Shown: positions 51,836-63,397, counted from the first letter of the stretch. The stretch is 64,000 bases of DNA from Lithodes maja (GCA_037953745.1 JBAKBP010012992.1:1-64000), one strand, 5' to 3'. Notes: generated from the sequence alone by a model not told the origin. A program made the numbers and translations.

Positions 51836-54800
51836 TTACCTATTTGTTTTACCTATTTGTAGTTTACAGGAATTGAGCAGCGCTCGTGTTGTCCTGTCTT
51901 AGTTACTTTATAATCAATCCATTTTACTTAGACAAGTATCGTAATGGATATTCCCAGTTCCCAGTATTTTGGACTAACATATCATAACTTATGTTGCCCT
52001 ATTTCCATATTTACTTTTATCCAACCTAGATTTGAACATGTTAATGTTCCTCGCTCTCACCACCTCCTCCTCCAAGTTGTTCCAAGTCTCTATACTCCTA
52101 TATGGGAAGCTGAATTTCTTTGTGTCCTTACGACATCTGCCCTTCCTCAGCTTAAACTCGTGCCCTCTTGTCCTTCCATTATCCCTCACGAATAGATCTT
52201 CCCTATCTACTCGTTCCAAACTTTTTACTCCCTTGAACATCGTTATTAAGTCGCCTCGTTCCCTTCTCTCTTTCAAGGTAGGCAGTTGTAGTGTCTTAAG
52301 TCTTTCCTCATATGTCAACTCCTTCAATCTTGGGATCATCTTCGTTGCTATCCTTTGGACTTTCTCTAATTTGTTTATATGTTTTTTCAAATGTGGTGAC
52401 CATATCACTGCTGCATATTCTAATCTTGGTCTTATCATAGTCATTATCAATTTTCTTAACATTTCTTCATCCAAATAGTTAAATGCCACTCTCATATTGG
52501 TTATTATTCCATATGCTCCTCCAATGATCATGTTAATATGCTTCTCCGGGGATAGATCATCTTGTATTATCACTCCAAGGTCCTTCTCATGCCGTGTTTT
52601 GCCGATTATTTCAGTTCCTAATTTGTACACCCAGCTTGGCCTTATCTCACTTGTTCCCACTTCCAAAACATGACACTTTTCTGCATTGAAACTCATTTTC
52701 CAGGTTTGGCTCCATCTGTGCAACTCATCTAGGTCCTTTTGAAGATCCTGACAACTTTCTATACAGGTGACATTCTTCATGATCTTAGCGTCATCCGCAA
52801 ACATATTCATATGACTATTCAAGTTTTCTGGCATGTCGTTTACATAAAGTAGGAACATTATCGGACCCAACACTGATCCCTGTGGTACTCCGCTCGTCAC
52901 ACTCCTCCACTGTGAATATTCGTCTCGTATCGTGGTCCTCATTTCTCTTCCTATTAAAAAGTTTTCCATCCATTTTAACATCCTACCATGTACACCTCCA
53001 ACAACCTGCAATTTCCACAATAACCTTTTGTGAGGCACCCTGTCAAAGGCCTTTTTCAGGTCCAGGTAAACACAGTCAACCCATCCCTCTCTCTCCTGTG
53101 TAACATCTACAACTCTGCTATAAAAGCTTAATAAATTAGATACACAAGATCTCCCTTCCCTGAATCCAAATTGTTTCTCGCTAAGCACCCCCTGTCCCTC
53201 AATGAAGTGTGTCCACTTTTTCCTTATAATTTTCTCACAAATTTTACAAACAATGCTGGTGAGGGACACCGGTCTGTAGTTAAGCGGATTTTCTCTGTCT
53301 CCTCCTTTGTAAATTGGTACTATGTTAGCTCTCTTCCATTCCACTGGCAGGTCTCCCTCATTCAGTGAAGATTTGATGATTTCATAGATTGGTTCCACTA
53401 ACTCTTCCGCACATTCTTTGAGGATCCATCCAGCCACTCCATCTGGTCCCATTGATTTCCTCGCGTCCAAATCCTGCATCAATTTCAGCACTTCACTTTT
53501 TGTCACTTTCATTTCAGGCATCTGTGGTGTTCTCATTTCTCTATTAGGTTCTATAAACTCCTCCTCTTTTACAAACACTGACTGAAGCTTTTCATTCATA
53601 ACTTCACACAATTCTTTATCTTTCTCATAGCTGTTTGTTCCAACTCTTAGTCTGACAATACCTTCTTTTGTTTTTATTTTTCCATTTACAAATCTATAAA
53701 ATAGTTTTGGCTCATTTTTGCACTTCTCTACAATATTCCTTTCATATTTATATTGTTCCTCGCGTCGTATCTTTACGTATTCATTTCTTTTCTCCTTGTA
53801 CTTATTCCAGTTATTTTCACTATGTCTCTTCCGTGCTATATTCCAGGCTCGGTTTCTTCTATCCTGTGCCTTACTACATCTTATATTAAACCATTCTTTT
53901 TCCTTCTTTACCCCTGATTGGAACCTTGGGACATATTTATGTATCCCTTCTTCATATACTTTCAGGAAAAGTCTATATTTGTCTTGAACCATTTCCAGGC
54001 TTTCTAGTTCCTTCCAATTTATACTTTGGAAATAATGTTTCAATGATTTAAAATCAGTTTTAGCATAATTGTATCTATTTATTTTATGTCCTTCCTTTCT
54101 CTCCTCATTTTTCCCCAAATCCATCTCCATTTCTAATATCTTGTGATCACTTTTTCCCAAGGGACAACGATAATTTATCTTTCTAACATCATGTGGATCA
54201 CTGGTGAAGACTAGGTCTAGCCTGGATGGTTCATCCATCCCTCTGATTCGTGTGTTTTCTCTAACATGTTGTGTTAACATGTTTTCTGTTACTAGATTCA
54301 ATAATTTACTGCCCCAAGATTCATTATTATTTCCCGCATCTAACCCTTCCCAATTGACTTCCTTACAATTGAAATCACCTGTTAATAATAATTTATTTCT
54401 CCTATTAAAAAGTATTTTTAGTGCATCTAGAGATTCCGTGATTAGTTGATCATATTTATCCCGCTTCCATGCTCTAGTTTGTGGTGGTATATAAGCCACT
54501 GCTATATCAGTTGCTTTGTTGTCCTTGTCTTTTATTGTCACTGCTATAATTTCTGATCTATTATTGCCTAGGTTAATCTCACTTGCTTCTATATTTCTGT
54601 CAGTCATTATTAACACTCCACCGCCCACTTTTCCTTCTCTATCTTTTCTCCACACATTGTACCCTTCCCATCCCAACACTCCCAATTCAGTACCACCTCT
54701 CAACTTTGTTTCTGCTAAGCACATAATATGTGGTTTATATTTCTCAATATAGTCATTCAATTCTAATTTCTTAGACAGCAAGCCATCCACATTACTATAC

Positions 54801-55149
54801 ATCAGCTTCATTTCCCCCCTTCTTACACCTTTCTTTTTTTCTCTTTCCCTAATATTCCCAGACTCTACTCCCCCCCCCGCTTCCACTCCACCTTCTCTCC
54901 CTTGCTCCCCCGTGCTCTCCACCTGCCCTGTTCCTCTCACTTGTTCCTGGTTTACACCAGTCTCTCCCTCCTGTCCTTCGGTACTGGTACTCGCTTCCCC
55001 TGTCCGACCGTTCATCCCTAAGTTCTCTGTTTGCCCCTCCGTCTTCCTCTGTGGGCTTTTGATGAACCATTTCCTCTTCTTTGTTCCTACCAGTCTCCAA
55101 TAAAAAAAATCCACTTCTTGTTCTGTTCTTTTGGCATTCAATTCCTTCA
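51836..55149 (-). mobile_element. CR1-like LINE inserted in PLE B
   Basis: 3.3-kb element flanked by a 9-bp duplication, catgtgtat (51,827-51,835 and 55,150-55,158). The empty site is visible in the other PLE arm (atactatacacatgaggtat at 58,683). Its 3' end has short aaataggtaa-type repeats. Confidence 0.9.
51989..55149 (-). CDS. CR1-like ORF2, endonuclease plus reverse transcriptase, uninterrupted
   Basis: About 1,050 codons with no stop. After a Glu/Gly-rich leader, the endonuclease starts MKLMYSNVDGLLSKKLEL and has HIMCLAETKL, LLLTGDFNCKEVNWEG, SRLDLVFTS and GKSDHKILEME. RT motifs: ARKSMGPDGVAGWILKECAE, NYRPVSLTSIVCKI, FGFREGRSCVSNLL, VYLDLKKAFDRVPHKRL, TSGVPQGSVLGPIMFLLYVN and NMFADDAKIM, then RPRLEYAAVIWSPHLKK. 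All catalytic residues I can recognise are present. The frame is open up to the 5' junction, so the native start may be lost; MNGRTGEAST is the first Met after the leader. It looks young. Confidence 0.88.
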
Positions 55150-55234
55150 CATGTGTATAGTATTAATAATGTACAATCTAATACTAAGAGGATAGACCTC
55201 ACATAAATGGTCAGGTCTCAAACTACAAGCTGTT

Positions 55235-55710
55235 TCAATCTATAATCTGACGGTCTGGACATCTATTTCTAGCTCTTTTTATTTTATCATTTTCATTGAG
55301 GAGATTTAGCAGGATGTTATCTATTTTGTAAAGGCCATCATTTAGATTCATAGTGTTTATACAATCTCTGATCAAGGCGGACTCGGCAAATAGTCTTTCA
55401 TAATAGCAGCTTGACCAGTAGATCATCTTAGCCTCATCCCAATTTGCATGATGGTTTTGTCTTTGTTTATGTTTAAAAATGCCATTAGATTCTTGAGCTG
55501 ACCTTACTGATTGTTTGTGTTGTTTAACTCTCACCTCTAATCTTTTTCCAGTTTGTCCTATGTATATGTCATTACATCCTTTACACGGAATGAAATATAC
55601 ACCACCTGCATCATTTTTAGGGCTGTTTTTGATCAAAGTCGACTTGACGGAGTTTTCATAATTGAATACTACATTTATATTCAAATTCTTGAGAGATGTT
55701 GTGAGAGGTG
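55235..55710 (-). pseudogene. PLE B GIY-YIG endonuclease (minus arm)
   Basis: Encodes NVVFNYENSVKSTLIKNS, then GGVYFIPCKGC and DIYIGQTGKRLEVRVKQHK, the GIY-YIG nuclease core that Penelope elements use to nick target DNA, and SALIRDCINTMNLNDGLYKI. Essentially identical to residues at 58,160-58,610. Separated from its RT by a TTAA MITE and a Tigger-like element. Confidence 0.85.
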
Positions 55711-55714
55711 TTAA

Positions 55715-56162
55715 CCCGTGGAGCCCCGGCTAGTTTTGTAATGTTTGCGCACCAGAACCCGGCCGGTTTTCAAAAAATGGTTTTATTCCAGAAACAATAG
55801 CGAATGGGTTAGGAATGAAGGAAAAACCATGAAAAACCGCTCAAAAAGCTTAAAAAATGGTCCTACAGAGCCCCCGAAAACGGATTTTATAAGAGTAAAA
55901 AATTGAAGGCAATTATCCCAAAAAACCAGGTTATTGCGCGCTCGCGCGCACGCACGTGGACTTTGAGAGTTTTCAACCATCGGCACGGTTGCGTGGGATA
56001 CGTACACAGTTCCCATACAAATCTGAGCCCTCTTGCGTGGCTACACCTGAGGTTACGGTCGGCGCAATTAGGGGCAATTAGGGTGACGCGCCAGGCGCGT
56101 CTCTGGGGCTGTGCGTTACATACATCGCCGACGCGCCAGGCGCATCGCTGGGGCTGTACGGG
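55715..56162. mobile_element. piggyBac-like TTAA MITE, family 3
   Basis: 448 bp, TTAA at both sides (55,711-55,714 and 56,163-56,166). Ends cccgtggagccccgg and inverse ggggctgtacggg. Contains two copies of gacgcgccaggcgc. The empty site atgaattaacacctctcac is in the plus arm. Confidence 0.88.
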
Positions 56163-56232
56163 TTAATTCATCATGATATGGCAAAACTAAGATATTTTTC
56201 CTTGAAAAGGGAGATTTATTATTTACATTATA

Positions 56233-57095
56233 CAGTAAACTTCCGTTAATCCGAAGGGCAGGGGACCGGCCCTCGTTCGGATTAGTGGATTTTTCGGATT
56301 ATCGGACTTTACCCCTATGAACCTGTGTATGACGAAAACATCGAGACATTCAGATTAATGGTCAAAGGAATCTGCTGATATAAACGTCTTCTTCTTCTTC
56401 CGTCTACTAGCAAGTTTGTCTTGCTCTTTAAGATCAGATGTGGTTCGGGAAGTAATGCCTTAACAACGGCACCTCCCTGAGAAGTTCTTGTAATTTTCCT
56501 TTTGTGATTTTCCTTTTGTGATGTGCTCTGTTATATTATATTGTATTGAAAGCACCCTTGTCTTGTTGTCTTGAAAGCACCCTTGGGACGCTCCGATCAC
56601 TGAACTATAAATAGTAGCGTATCGGAACGTCCAAAGGTGCGTTTTCAAGCTCAAGGCTAATACATCCAAAGGTGCATTTTCAAGCTCAAGACTGAATGCG
56701 CTTGCAGAAAATGCGGTGCAAGCCAGTAGCGCATCGGAGCGTCCCAAGGATGCGTTCAAGAGCAAAACAAACTCTAGCAGACGATGTGGAAGAAGAAGAA
56801 GAAGAAGAAGGTGTTTACGTTTATATCAGTAGCTTCCTTTGACCATTAATCTGAATGTTTTGAAGTAGGTAATAGGCTACAATGACAATGGTAAACTTTT
56901 AAAGTGAATTCATGAACATATGATATGTGTGTGCTCCATTATGTGTCATTTGAGTGGCCTAATGCCTCAAAAAGGGGACTTTGGGACTTCTTGAAATTCG
57001 GACCATCGGGAGAATTCGGATTTGGCCTCAAATTGAAAAATTCGGACTATTGGGAGATTCGAATCATCGGTCGTCGGATTAACGGACTTTTACTG
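56233..57095. mobile_element. Tigger-like MITE
   Basis: 863 bp flanked by TA (56,231-56,232; 57,096-57,097). TIRs cagtaaacttccgttaatcc and inverse ggattaacggacttttactg. Rich in cggatt/aatccg words. No transposase seen. The internal gcatcggagcgtccca repeats may be a second nested unit. The empty site (cttctataatgtaaataa) is in the plus arm. Confidence 0.85.
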
Positions 57096-57097
57096 TA

Positions 57098-57488
57098 GAA
57101 GGTTTTTTTCGGCTTTGGCTAAACTTTGATCAATAAGACTTTCAGGATAGCAGAGTGTCTTGGCTAGATTATAGATTTGTTTGTATTCGTTATCTATGAA
57201 TTCTGGGTTACATATCCTTAATGCTCTTAGAAACATACCTGAAAAAATTGACAGTTTTACTTTAATATGATGGTTGGAGAAAAAATGAATATAGGAATCT
57301 ACAAGAGTCGGCTTTCTATATACTTTAAATTTTAAGTGACCATTATTATTTATAATCATGGTATCAAGGAAAGGTAGTGTATTGTTTACTTCTTCTTCAA
57401 TTTTGAATGAAATCGAGGGGACAAGATCGTTAAGTTTATTAAGGAATGAATGGTGATTTTGATTGGTAGGCCAAAGACACAAAATATC
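57098..57488 (-). pseudogene. PLE B RT C-terminal half (minus arm)
   Basis: FDILCLWPTNQNHHSFLNKL, NNTLPFLDTMIINNNGHLKF and VYRKPTLVDSYIHFFSNHH, identical as far as compared to the plus arm. Homology begins in RT motif C (the arm starts inside DDILCLW), so the element is 5'-truncated at the inversion point. Confidence 0.85.
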
Positions 57489-58610
57489 AAAAATGAATTG
57501 TGCGTCCTCAACACTAACTTTGCTGTGAATGGTAGGTTTTTTCGCCAAACATTTGGTTGCGCAATGGGTAATCCACTGTCCCCGATCATTTCTAACCTGT
57601 TTATGGAATATTTTGAGACTCGGTTTTTACCTAAAATATGTAACTTTAGACTTCCTTGGTTTAGATATGTTGACGATATTTTGTGTCTTTGGCCTACCAA
57701 TCAAAATCACCATTCATTCCTTAATAAACTTAACGATCTTGTCCCCTCGATTTCATTCAAAATTGAAGAAGAAGTAAACAATACACTACCTTTCCTTGAT
57801 ACCATGATTATAAATAATAATGGTCACTTAAAATTTAAAGTATATAGAAAGCCGACTCTTGTAGATTCCTATATTCATTTTTTCTCCAACCATCATATTA
57901 AAGTAAAACTGTCAATTTTTTCAGGTATGTTTCTAAGAGCATTAAGGATATGTAACCCAGAATTCATAGATAACGAATACAAACAAATCTATAATCTAGC
58001 CAAGACACTCTGCTATCCTGAAAGTCTTATTGATCAAAGTTTAGCCAAAGCCGAAAAAACCTTCTATAATGTAAATAATAAATCTCCCTTTTCAAGGAAA
58101 AATATCTTAGTTTTGCCATATCATGATGAATTAACACCTCTCACAACATCTCTCAAGAATTTGAATATAAATGTAGTATTCAATTATGAAAACTCCGTCA
58201 AGTCGACTTTGATCAAAAACAGCCCTAAAAATGATGCAGGTGGTGTATATTTCATTCCGTGTAAAGGATGTAATGACATATACATAGGACAAACTGGAAA
58301 AAGATTAGAGGTGAGAGTTAAACAACACAAACAATCAGTAAGGTCAGCTCAAGAATCTAATGGCATTTTTAAACATAAACAAAGACAAAACCATCATGCA
58401 AATTGGGATGAGGCTAAGATGATCTACTGGTCAAGCTGCTATTATGAAAGACTATTTGCCGAGTCCGCCTTGATCAGAGATTGTATAAACACTATGAATC
58501 TAAATGATGGCCTTTACAAAATAGATAACATCCTGCTAAATCTCCTCAATGAAAATGATAAAATAAAAAGAGCTAGAAATAGATGTCCAGACCGTCAGAT
58601 TATAGATTGA
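57489..58610 (+). CDS. PLE B reverse transcriptase (partial) plus GIY-YIG endonuclease
   Basis: Open frame of about 370 codons. RT: NELCVLNTNFAVNGRFFRQT, FGCAMGNPLSPIISNLFMEY (motif B), PWFRYVDDILCLWP (catalytic motif C) and LPFLDTMII (motif D region). Then GGVYFIPC, DIYIGQTGKRLEVRVKQHK and YYERLFAESALIRDC form the GIY-YIG endonuclease. RT and GIY-YIG in one protein define endonuclease-bearing Penelope elements. RT motifs before B are missing, so this protein cannot work alone. Residues read from 57,450-57,488 belong to the other arm. Confidence 0.9.
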   Translation, partial: KNELCVLNTNFAVNGRFFRQTFGCAMGNPLSPIISNLFMEYFETRFLPKICNFRLPWFRYVDDILCLWPTNQNHHSFLNKLNDLVPSISFKIEEEVNNTLPFLDTMIINNNGHLKFKVYRKPTLVDSYIHFFSNHHIKVKLSIFSGMFLRALRICNPEFIDNEYKQIYNLAKTLCYPESLIDQSLAKAEKTFYNVNNKSPFSRKNILVLPYHDELTPLTTSLKNLNINVVFNYENSVKSTLIKNSPKNDAGGVYFIPCKGCNDIYIGQTGKRLEVRVKQHKQSVRSAQESNGIFKHKQRQNHHANWDEAKMIYWSSCYYERLFAESALIRDCINTMNLNDGLYKIDNILLNLLNENDKIKRARNRCPDRQIID

Positions 58611-59332
58611 AACAGCTTGTAGTTTGAGACCTGACCATTTATGTGAGGTCTATCCTCTTAGTATTAGATTGTACATTATTAATACTATACACATGAGGTA
58701 TGATCACTATGTATTTTCTTTGTGTTTGGTTTTGTTTTATAATAATTATTGTATATATGTATGTTAATGTATGTATACAGTACATGTGTGTGTGTGTAAG
58801 TAGGTGTGTGTATGTATATGTGTGTTTATGTATTATTTATATACTGTGTAGCTGTGAGGGGTATTAGCCAGGTGTGGGCTCTTCGTCCTTATAAGTAGGG
58901 TTGGATATGGGTAGGATCTGCCTTGTGTGACCTTTCGGCTTTCTGCAGACTCCCATATTTGTTGTTTCTTTTTCTATTTTTCTTATATATGTAATTTTTA
59001 TGTGTATGTATGTAATGTATGTGTGTATACAGTATGCATGTATATGTGTATGTATATGTAATTATATGTATTTCTACAGGTATAGGTTGTCTTCATATTT
59101 ACATAAGTTACGATAACAGTTTGAAAGGGATCTGCAAGTTCATTGAGGTGTATCAAATTGTATATATGATTAGATTGTATTGTTAGGCACATTTTAATGT
59201 ATATATGTACATATATGTTGTATATAAATTAAGTATGTTCCTAAAAATATGGCAACAGGCAGTAGGCTGGCAACACTTTTTGTATTTATATGCTAGTTAG
59301 CAACTCACAGATGATTTAGGACGGGTATTTAA

Positions 59333-59972
59333 CCTGTTAAGCGCTAAATAGCCCTAGGAGCTAGGGTAGTTATTTGTGTATTTCTAGCCTTGGATTCTGA
59401 CAGAATTCGTTATATTTACAATATAGACCATTATTTGTTTTCGGTATGCTTTTATTTTACATATATGATGTATATATGAACCTTCAAGAGTGCTAAAATA
59501 AGTGGGAAAAGCATTTGGGTGGTGAAAACCGAAGATATTGGCCACCCGGTCGTAATGTCAGGCGAGAGAGAGCTGCAGTCAACCCTCCTCTCTCGCTGTC
59601 TGTGAGGTAACTGAGGGCGGCGGGGCGGTCTGGGCTGGTGTGTGTGTGGTACATATCGATCTTTTCTGCAACCCACTTGTGCTACATTATCGCGGGAGAG
59701 AAAAATAACCGATAAATGATGATAATAAGAGGGAAAATAGGTGATAATTGAGGAGGGGAGGGAGGGGGGAATAAGGTGGGGAAGGAGGGGAGGGGGGTGG
59801 GTGAGATTTACATGGATGAGTACTGGAGGGGAATTATCTCACCTAGAGACAAACATTTTTTTTTTGATAGGCCCTTTTTTTTTTTGGAAAGCTTTTTTTA
59901 TGGTCCTGCTTCCGTGAGGCCTATCGCGTTCCCTATAGGAAGCCTTCCGTGAGGCCTATCGCGCTTGCCGGG
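59333..59972. mobile_element. piggyBac-like TTAA MITE, family 4
   Basis: 640 bp, TTAA at 59,329-59,332 and 59,973-59,976. Ends cctgttaagcgc and inverse gcgcttgccggg. The empty site (gaggcttaaatacccgtcc) is in the minus arm at about 51,188. Internal phrases resemble family 1. Confidence 0.88.
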
Positions 59973-59994
59973 TTAAGCCTCACTCTCCCCCTGT

Positions 59995-60050
59995 TTTCTT
60001 GTATTACCCTGAAGATGTCTTGAGAGAATAGACGAAAGCTTGGTGTTCCA
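59995..60050 (+). ncRNA. Hammerhead-ribozyme-like motif in PLE B (plus arm)
   Basis: CTGAAGA at 60,009-60,015, stem II gtct (60,017-60,020) with agac (60,030-60,033), GAAA at 60,034-60,037, then an aagctt palindrome and ggtgtt able to pair with ttacc before the core. Same sequence as the minus arm. Confidence 0.45.
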
Positions 60051-60127
60051 TTGTTTCAATTTTCCTAGCGAGTTTTACTACATAATTTGATCACACGTAT
60101 TTGTGATTTTACCTCCATATATATATA

Positions 60128-61466
60128 TATATTATATAAAAGACTTAGTTGACAGTAGCAAGAAAAATAAAATCCCAGAAAAATTAGCACTTGCTAAACT
60201 GTTAAGTAATAATAGTAGATATATTGATGATATTCTTGTTTGCAATTTGTTAAATTTTAATCAAGTTGCTAAACTTATTTACCCTAATTCTATTCCCCTC
60301 ACACAATGTAACGTAAATTATAAAGTTGAAAATTTTCTTGATATAAATATAGAGATTGTTAATGAACAGTGCATACTTAAAGTATATCACAAAGTTGATG
60401 ATTTTAATTTTAACGTAATAAACTTTCTTTTCCCTAGTAGTAATATCGATAGTAAAATAACTTATAATTGTTTTTATTCCCAATTAATAAGATTTTGTAA
60501 AATCTGCACTAAAGTAGATGACTTTTGGGCTAGAGCTAGGTTACTATACAGACTCTTAGTGGACAGAGGTTTTGAGGCAAGTAAATTGTTTCATAAATTT
60601 AATCTTTTTAGGGTCAATTATTGTGACTGTATTCTAAAATTTGACATCAATAATTTTAATCAAGCATTTTTAACTTGAAGTTTCTTGTATAACCTCTGCT
60701 TACTTTTTGTCTGTATTTATTGTTTTTTGTCTGTATTTATTGTTTATCTTTTTCTTTTTCTATTATTAATATTAATATTGATGATTTTTTAAATTTATTG
60801 TTCTTGTTAAAAGAGTACTCTTTGTTTAAATCTGTTGTTACTTCATATTTTGCAATTATTTGTCTTTATATTATATGTATTCATTGTCGATAGTATCAAT
60901 TGCTTACTTTTGCGATTTCCTTAGTTTATTTGTGCTATAAATGTAGGTTATTTGTAGGGTAGTTATTGATAGGGGTCACTTGAGGCATGCTATGCTTACA
61001 GGTACCTACCCGATAGCACTATCGTTAGTGAGTGCTGTACTGTATTTTATATATTATTTTGTAATAGTATAGATATCTTATCAATATTTGTATTTTGTAC
61101 TATTGTTAATGTCTTGTCATGTTGCAAATTTGATTTTAAATAATATTTTGACATTTAACATTTAGTTTCTTTATTCATGCAGAGTTTAGTAAAATTTGCC
61201 AGAACGTCCCGGACTACCCAAACTTGACTACTTCCTTTAACGTGACGATAGTGCGTTGTTATATGTGCGATTAGTTTGCTTGGGAAACAGATTAACTTGC
61301 TCATGTAGTAATGTACACCCTATGTGGTGGATTGTGTTCTTTTATTTAATAATTTTCATTTTAGTAAGCGTTGTTTCCACATAGCGATTTTGATAATTTA
61401 ATTTGACTTTATATTGTCCTTGTCCCAATTTTGGTTTGTTTAGTTTGCAAGTTTTACATTTTAATT
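60128..61466 (+). mobile_element. Penelope-like element A, copy 2
   Basis: Starts at an (at)n tract, inside the RT before motif C, and runs to the element 3' end at 61,466. Nearly identical to copy 1, with a duplicated ttgttttttgtctgtattta at about 60,718-60,740. Abuts the end of PLE B. Confidence 0.88.
60130..60678 (+). pseudogene. PLE A reverse transcriptase, C-terminal part
   Basis: YIKDLVDSSKKNKIPEKLAL, RYIDDILVCNLLNF (motif C) and ENFLDINIEIVNEQCILKVY, ending NNFNQAFLT. Frame intact, but motifs A and B are absent because of 5' truncation. Confidence 0.85.
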
Positions 61467-62055
61467 GAAGATTTTGCTTTTTTTTTTTTTTTTTTTTTTT
61501 TCCAAGCAAAGTATGTTAGTTTGTCCCCTAGGCAAACAAAAATGCCTGTCTTAACTCTTCAAACTAAATAAATGTCCACCCACATCCCCTTCAAGGTAAA
61601 TTTGTAAATTTTTCGATAGAAGAATGTCCCTGCTGAAGACCGGGCTATTGCTCGACCAGAAAAAATTACACTTGAATGGGGTGAAGCTTCTTATTATCGC
61701 CAAACTAATGGGGTGAAACATCTTAAAATATCCAAACCAATGGAGCAAGACAGGGGAAGTTGAAATAGACCCCCCTCAGACCAAATAGGGTTAAATGGCT
61801 ATACAAGTAATGTTACTCTGTGCAGGTTGAATAGAAGTGTTAAATACCAAAATGCAGTATTCAAACCTCAACATTTTGAATACATGTACCAGTACATATA
61901 TTTTATTCGGTGCTCGGTTAATCTACACAAATTATATTCCGTAAATTCAACTAATAGACTATTTCAACCTGTAGATCGGGACCAGTTCCACCATTCAGTT
62001 TTTACCAGTACCAACTCTACCAATACTCGTAGGGTAGATTAGGTTGGCCCTGATT
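61467..62055. other. Dispersed repeat remnants; no gene
   Basis: A long T-run (about 61,478-61,502) is followed by phrases of the tttggc/taagac dispersed repeat in inverse orientation (61,560-61,790). Nothing coding. Confidence 0.5.
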
Positions 62056-63397
62056 GTTGTTGCTGTTCCCCAGTCTGTCTGACCGAGCAGCCCCAAGGTC
62101 CCTAGCAAAGCCAAGTCCATAACCGAGCGCCCCCACAAAACCCTCCCTGCTTACCACTGATAAAGCCCAGGTGACCGAAGCCACTTTAAGGCGGGGAGCG
62201 GAAACGCCCGGAAAACCAAAGTCCCACCCAAGGCCCTGTGCCCCTCAGCAATTATGAAGGGAAAGTTGAGGGGCAAAGGAACAAAAATGTGACGCTTTGA
62301 CTCCCAATCTCCCAACATCTAGGTTGGCAGTAGCAAGGTCAATCCACGGAAGAGATGCCGTCACTTGAGATTTAGAAAATATATAAGTTAAAATGTAAAA
62401 CCTGCAAACTAAACAAACTAAAATTGGGACAAGGACAATACAAAGTCAAATTAAATTATCAAAATCGCTATGTGGAAACAACGCTTACTAAAATGAAAAT
62501 TATTAAATAAAAGAACACAATCCACCACATAGGGTGTACATTACTACATGAGCAAGTTAATCTGTTTCCCAAGCAAACTAATCGCACATATAACAACGCA
62601 CTATCGTCACGTTAAAGGAAGTAGTCAAGTTTGGGAAGTCCGGGACGTTCTGGCAAATTTTACTAAACTCTGCATGAATAAAGAAACTACATGTTAAATG
62701 TCAAAATATTATTTAAAATCAAATTTGCAACATGACAAGACATTAACAATAGTACAAAATACAAATATTGATAAGATAACTATACTATTACAAAATAATA
62801 TATAAAATACAGTACAGCACTCACTAACGATAGTGCTATCGGGTAGGTACCTGTAAGCATAGCATGCCTCAAGTGACCCCTATCAATAACTACCCTACAA
62901 ATAACCTACATTTATAGCACAAATAAACTAAGGAAATCGCAAAAGTAAGCAATTGATACTATCGACAATGAATACATATAATATAAAGACAAATAATTGC
63001 AAAATATGAAGTAACAACAGATTTAAAGAAAGAGTACTCTTTTAACAAGAACAATAAATTTAAAAAATCATCAATATTAATATTTAATAATAGAAAAAAG
63101 AAAAAGAAAAAGTAAACAATAAATACAGACAAAAAGTAAGCAGAGGTTATACAAGAAACTTCAAGTTAAAAATGCTTGATTAAAATTATTGATGTCAAAT
63201 TTTAGAATACAGTCACAATAATTGACCCTAAAAAGATTAAATTTATGGAACAATTTACTTGCCTCAAAACCTCTGTCCACTAAGAGTCTGTATAGTAACC
63301 TAGCTCTAGCCTCTAGTAAAAGGAACAGTCAGAGTAAGCTATGGGTATGGCAGAGATCGCTCAGCTCTCACTCTGATAGACCAGCCCATCACCATCC
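62056..63397 (-). mobile_element. SINE copy 5, split by PLE A
   Basis: The SINE body lies at 62,056-62,389 and its 5' tip at about 63,314-63,397. Joining the two restores the contiguous order seen at 43,187-43,606 (aaaatatataagt | aaaaggaacagtcagag). Confidence 0.85.
62390..63313 (-). mobile_element. Penelope-like element A, copy 3 (nested in a SINE)
   Basis: 924 bp matching PLE A copy 1 from its 3' end (1,847) to about 2,771, including the last codons of the RT. Only small differences (for example a missing 'acagt' near 62,624). Severely 5'-truncated, which is typical of PLE retrotransposition. Confidence 0.9.

Larger units (their letters stand above)
51081..57488 (-). mobile_element. Penelope-like element B, minus-strand arm
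   Basis: From 57,488 downward this is a 5'-truncated PLE: RT C-terminal half, GIY-YIG endonuclease, 3' region, and a terminal repeat-like end at 51,081. Three later insertions lie inside (51,836-55,149; 55,715-56,162; 56,233-57,095). Without them it is nearly identical to the plus-strand arm that begins at 57,489. Confidence 0.88.
57489..60085 (+). mobile_element. Penelope-like element B, plus-strand arm
   Basis: 5'-truncated PLE reading away from the inversion point at 57,488/57,489: RT from before motif B, GIY-YIG domain, 3' region, and a terminal end (about 60,000-60,085) mirrored at 51,081-51,170. One TTAA MITE is inserted at 59,333. Confidence 0.88.

Noticed and set aside
54849..55202. 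117-aa minus-strand ORF overlapping the LINE leader
   Set aside because: Alternative frame of the Gly/Glu-rich leader crossing the PLE junction; no support as a separate ORF1.
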